From assembly GCA_014904845.1 (NCBI GenBank), contig MU119653.1, forward strand, positions 8,871 to 32,489: 23,619 nt of DNA, in the 5' to 3' direction. The notes beneath the pieces were generated by a model. The model made no database searches. It was not told where the DNA came from and was given only the letters and a program-made list of their open reading frames with translations. The stretch is from Acephala macrosclerotiorum (lineage: Eukaryota > Ascomycota > Leotiomycetes > Helotiales > Mollisiaceae). The position numbers and the translations under genes were made by a program. Positions 20,944-23,619 of the stretch are shown here, in pieces; position 1 is the stretch's first letter, and every line of letters begins with the position of its first letter.

Positions 20944-21730
20944 AAAACTCTTAAAAAAACTTTTAAAATTTTTTTTCAAATTTATCAATAATTTCATTTT
21001 CTATTTTTTAATCAAATTAATTTTTATTTTTAATTAGAAAATATTTTTAATTATTTTCTATTGTATACGAACAAACAATTTCTCGTATTCGACGTTTATA
21101 ATCTCAATTTCCATTTTTTAAATATCGTTGTTATAATTACAATAGTTTTACTCGATCTCATAAAATTAAAACAATTCGTAGTAAATCTAATTAATCGAAA
21201 TTTTTTTTCTCGTTTGTTTTCAGTTTTTTTCTTTTTATTTTAATCAAAAAAAGAAATTAAAATTACATTTAACGATTTTAAAAACTCGAAATACTTTACA
21301 TCAATTACTAGTTTTAATTTTTTAAAATAAAAATATTTTACTTAGTATTTTATTCGTTTTAAAACTTTATAATCAAAAAAAAAAAATTACGAAAAAAAAA
21401 TATTTAATATTTTATCGTATAGTATTTATAATTACCAGAATTTGATTTATATATTATAAGTATAAAAAAAAAATTTAAATCGTTATTTTTTTTTTGGATT
21501 TTATTAATTTTCTTATTATAAAGTCTTTTTTTTATTAACGTAAAACTCAAAATATATTTACACGAACTCGATAAAATTTTCTATTGATTAAATATTCGAT
21601 TAATTTAATTTCAATCGATAATTTAATTATTTTATATAAAAAACTTTTATCGATTTATAATTATATCGAGATATTTAATCGATTTATTATCGTCAAAGAA
21701 ATAATATTCGAAATTAATATATTAAAATAA
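20944..21730. other. Moderately mutated right flank of insertion
   Basis: This was continuous with the unmutated island at 14551 before the retrotransposon inserted, yet it is mutated. The plus strand keeps C outside CpG and has lost G, for example in TTTCTCGTATTCGACG. The open frame at 21061-21243 (60 codons, TTG start, mostly I, L, V, F, N) is probably a product of that bias. On the minus strand a short frame around 21121-21065 (MEIEIINVEYEKLFVRIQ then TAG) could belong to the same broken gene as the left-flank remnant, but this is only suggestive. No family is recognised. Confidence 0.45.
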
Positions 21731-23619
21731 ATAAAATAAAAATCTATAAAAAACAATATTAAAAATAAAAAAAATTTAATTAAATCGAAAAAAAATATAA
21801 AATTTTAAAAATATTATATAAATTATTTTATTAATTTTTTTTATTCAAAATTTTTTATTCGAATTAAAATAATTTTAATTTAATTTTCAATTTTTATAAT
21901 ATAATTTCAATTATTAATTTTATTATTTATAAAGTATTTTTTAAAATTTATTTAATATATTTATTAATATTTTTAATCGAGATTATTATTTATTCGTTTT
22001 TAATATTTTTAATAATATCGTTTTTTTTTTAAAAAATAAATTTTTAAAAAAAATTATTATTTTTTTATAAATTTTATTAATTAATTTAATTATTATATTA
22101 TTCGTTTTTTAAATTAAATCGAAATTTTAATCGAAATTTTTATAATTTCTCAAATCGTTTAAAATTTAATTTTACGATTTTTATTAAATATTTTATTTAA
22201 TAAACTTTTTTTATTATTTATTCGAATTACGAATCGATTATAAATTTAAATTATATTTATATTTTAATTTTGAATTTAATTTAAATTTTTAAATTTTTAA
22301 TTAATAATTTTTTTTTTTTTTTTTTAATTATTTTAATTTTTTCAAATTTTTTTTAATAAATTTTTTTTTAATATTTTTTTATTTATTTTTAAAAGAATTT
22401 TCGAACGATTTAAATAAAATATTTATAATTTAATTTTTCTTTGAATTTTTTTCGTTTTTTTTTTTTCGTAAAATTAATTTTTTTTTCGATATTAAATTTT
22501 TTAATATTTTTTTAAAGTTTATTAATCGATTTTTGAATATATTTACTCGTTTTCGATTTTATTAATATTATCGTCGTTTAAAACAATTTAATTTTGATTG
22601 TCGAATAATTAAAATTTTAATAATAAATAATTTAATTTTTATTTTATAATAAATTTTCGAATTTTATTATTTAATATTTATTTTAAATTTAATAAATAAT
22701 ACTACGAAAATTTAATAAATTACATATATTAAAAAATAGAAAATTATAATATTTTAAAAATAATTTATAATAAATTCTTTTTTTTTAATAAAAAAAATAA
22801 TTTCGTATTTATATAATAATTTAAAATAAATATAATTATTTAAATTTAAATAAAATTAAAAATTATATTCGAGTTTATATTATAATAAATATTTTATAAA
22901 TTAATTGAATTTATTATTAAAAAATTTTCGATTTATTTTACAAATTATAAAAATATTTTTAAATATATAAATTTATTTTTTCGAATTAATAATAAATTAA
23001 TCGATTTTAATTCTATTATAACGTTTTATAAAATTTATTTTATTATTTGTTTTTTATACGATTTAAAATCGATATTTAATATTTTTATTATTATTAATTT
23101 TCAAATTAATAATTTATTAATCGAAATTAAAATTTTTATAATTAATTTTAATTTAATAATTTTAAAAACGTTTATTAAAAAAACTCGATAAAATATATTT
23201 ATAAATAATTTTAAATCGATGTTTATAATTTATAAAAATAATAATTCTCGTTTTTATAATTTAATCGATTTTTACAATTATTATAAAAAATTATATTATA
23301 TAAAAATTAAATATTAAATTAAGTTTTTTTATTTAAAAAAAAATAATAATAAATAAAAACGAATTAATAATAATAATAATTTGTATAAATAAAATTAATT
23401 TTTTAATTTTTTAAAAATTTTATAATTAAATTTTTTTTTATAATAAATATAAATACAATTATAATCAATTATAATATTATTTATTTAATTATCGATATTA
23501 AATTAAAAAAAAATTATATTCGAACGAATTTAAAATTTGAAATATAATTTTCGATTTTTTAAATTATATATTATAAATTTTTTTTTTTTAAGATTTAAAT
23601 TATAATTAATATTTTTTTT
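21731..23619. other. Extreme AT-rich tract to window end
   Basis: C is again almost restricted to CpG, and stops are dense in every frame. I see no gene, RNA, transposon end or telomere-type repeat, so the tract continues beyond the window. Confidence 0.75.

Noticed and set aside
21061..21243. 60-codon plus-strand frame opening with TTG
   Set aside because: There is no ATG and no recognisable domain. The local loss of G on the plus strand removes TAG and TGA stops and explains the open frame.
1..23619. Mitochondrial, apicoplast or Plasmodium-like AT-rich genome
   Set aside because: The pure transition spectrum between the LTRs and the CpG-restricted C's point to RIP. No mitochondrial or plastid genes are present, and the unmutated island has ordinary composition.
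1..23619. Telomere repeats at a window end
   Set aside because: No TTAGGG or CCCTAA tandem repeats occur at either end.

Overview
This window is non-coding, extremely AT-rich DNA of the kind made by repeat-induced point mutation (RIP, C-to-T change in duplicated DNA) in filamentous ascomycete fungi (Pezizomycotina). I found no intact protein-coding gene and no tRNA or rRNA. The fungal assignment rests on one direct observation. Two copies of a 233-bp LTR (14552-14784 and 20706-20938) align without gaps and differ at 49 sites, all transitions: 25 C-to-T and 21 G-to-A going left to right, 3 in the reverse sense, and no transversion. In the most degraded tracts almost every surviving C sits in CpG (12 of the 14 C's in bases 1-600). 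I cannot name the species.

Layout. 1-6600 and 6716-10550: almost fully mutated AT tracts with only short simple repeats. About 6610-6715: a small less-mutated islet with two palindromes. 10551-10645: a 14-bp tandem repeat running into 59 consecutive T's. 11040-11756: a lightly mutated tandem array with a period of about 206 bp, closed by a hairpin at 11765-11801 whose 18-bp core matches one in the islet at 6642. About 11980-12020: a short GC-rich islet. 12061-13224: a fully mutated tract. 13225-13570: a 28-bp perfect palindrome and an 87-bp direct repeat. 13915-14551: essentially unmutated DNA with several competing open frames, none recognised. 14552-20938: an LTR retrotransposon with a 5-bp target duplication (gactc/aactc). 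Its left LTR is nearly pristine; its interior and right LTR are mutated. 20944-21730: moderately mutated right flank. 21731-23619: again almost fully mutated.

Inference. The window reads as heterochromatic, transposon-derived 'AT-isochore' DNA, possibly centromeric or subtelomeric, in which blocks mutated to different degrees record different RIP histories. The features do not form an operon or pathway. The noteworthy points are the sharp asymmetry of RIP across the retrotransposon, the switch in which strand lost its cytosines, the spared 206-bp array, and the repeated hairpin. No new functional system can be demonstrated from the sequence alone.
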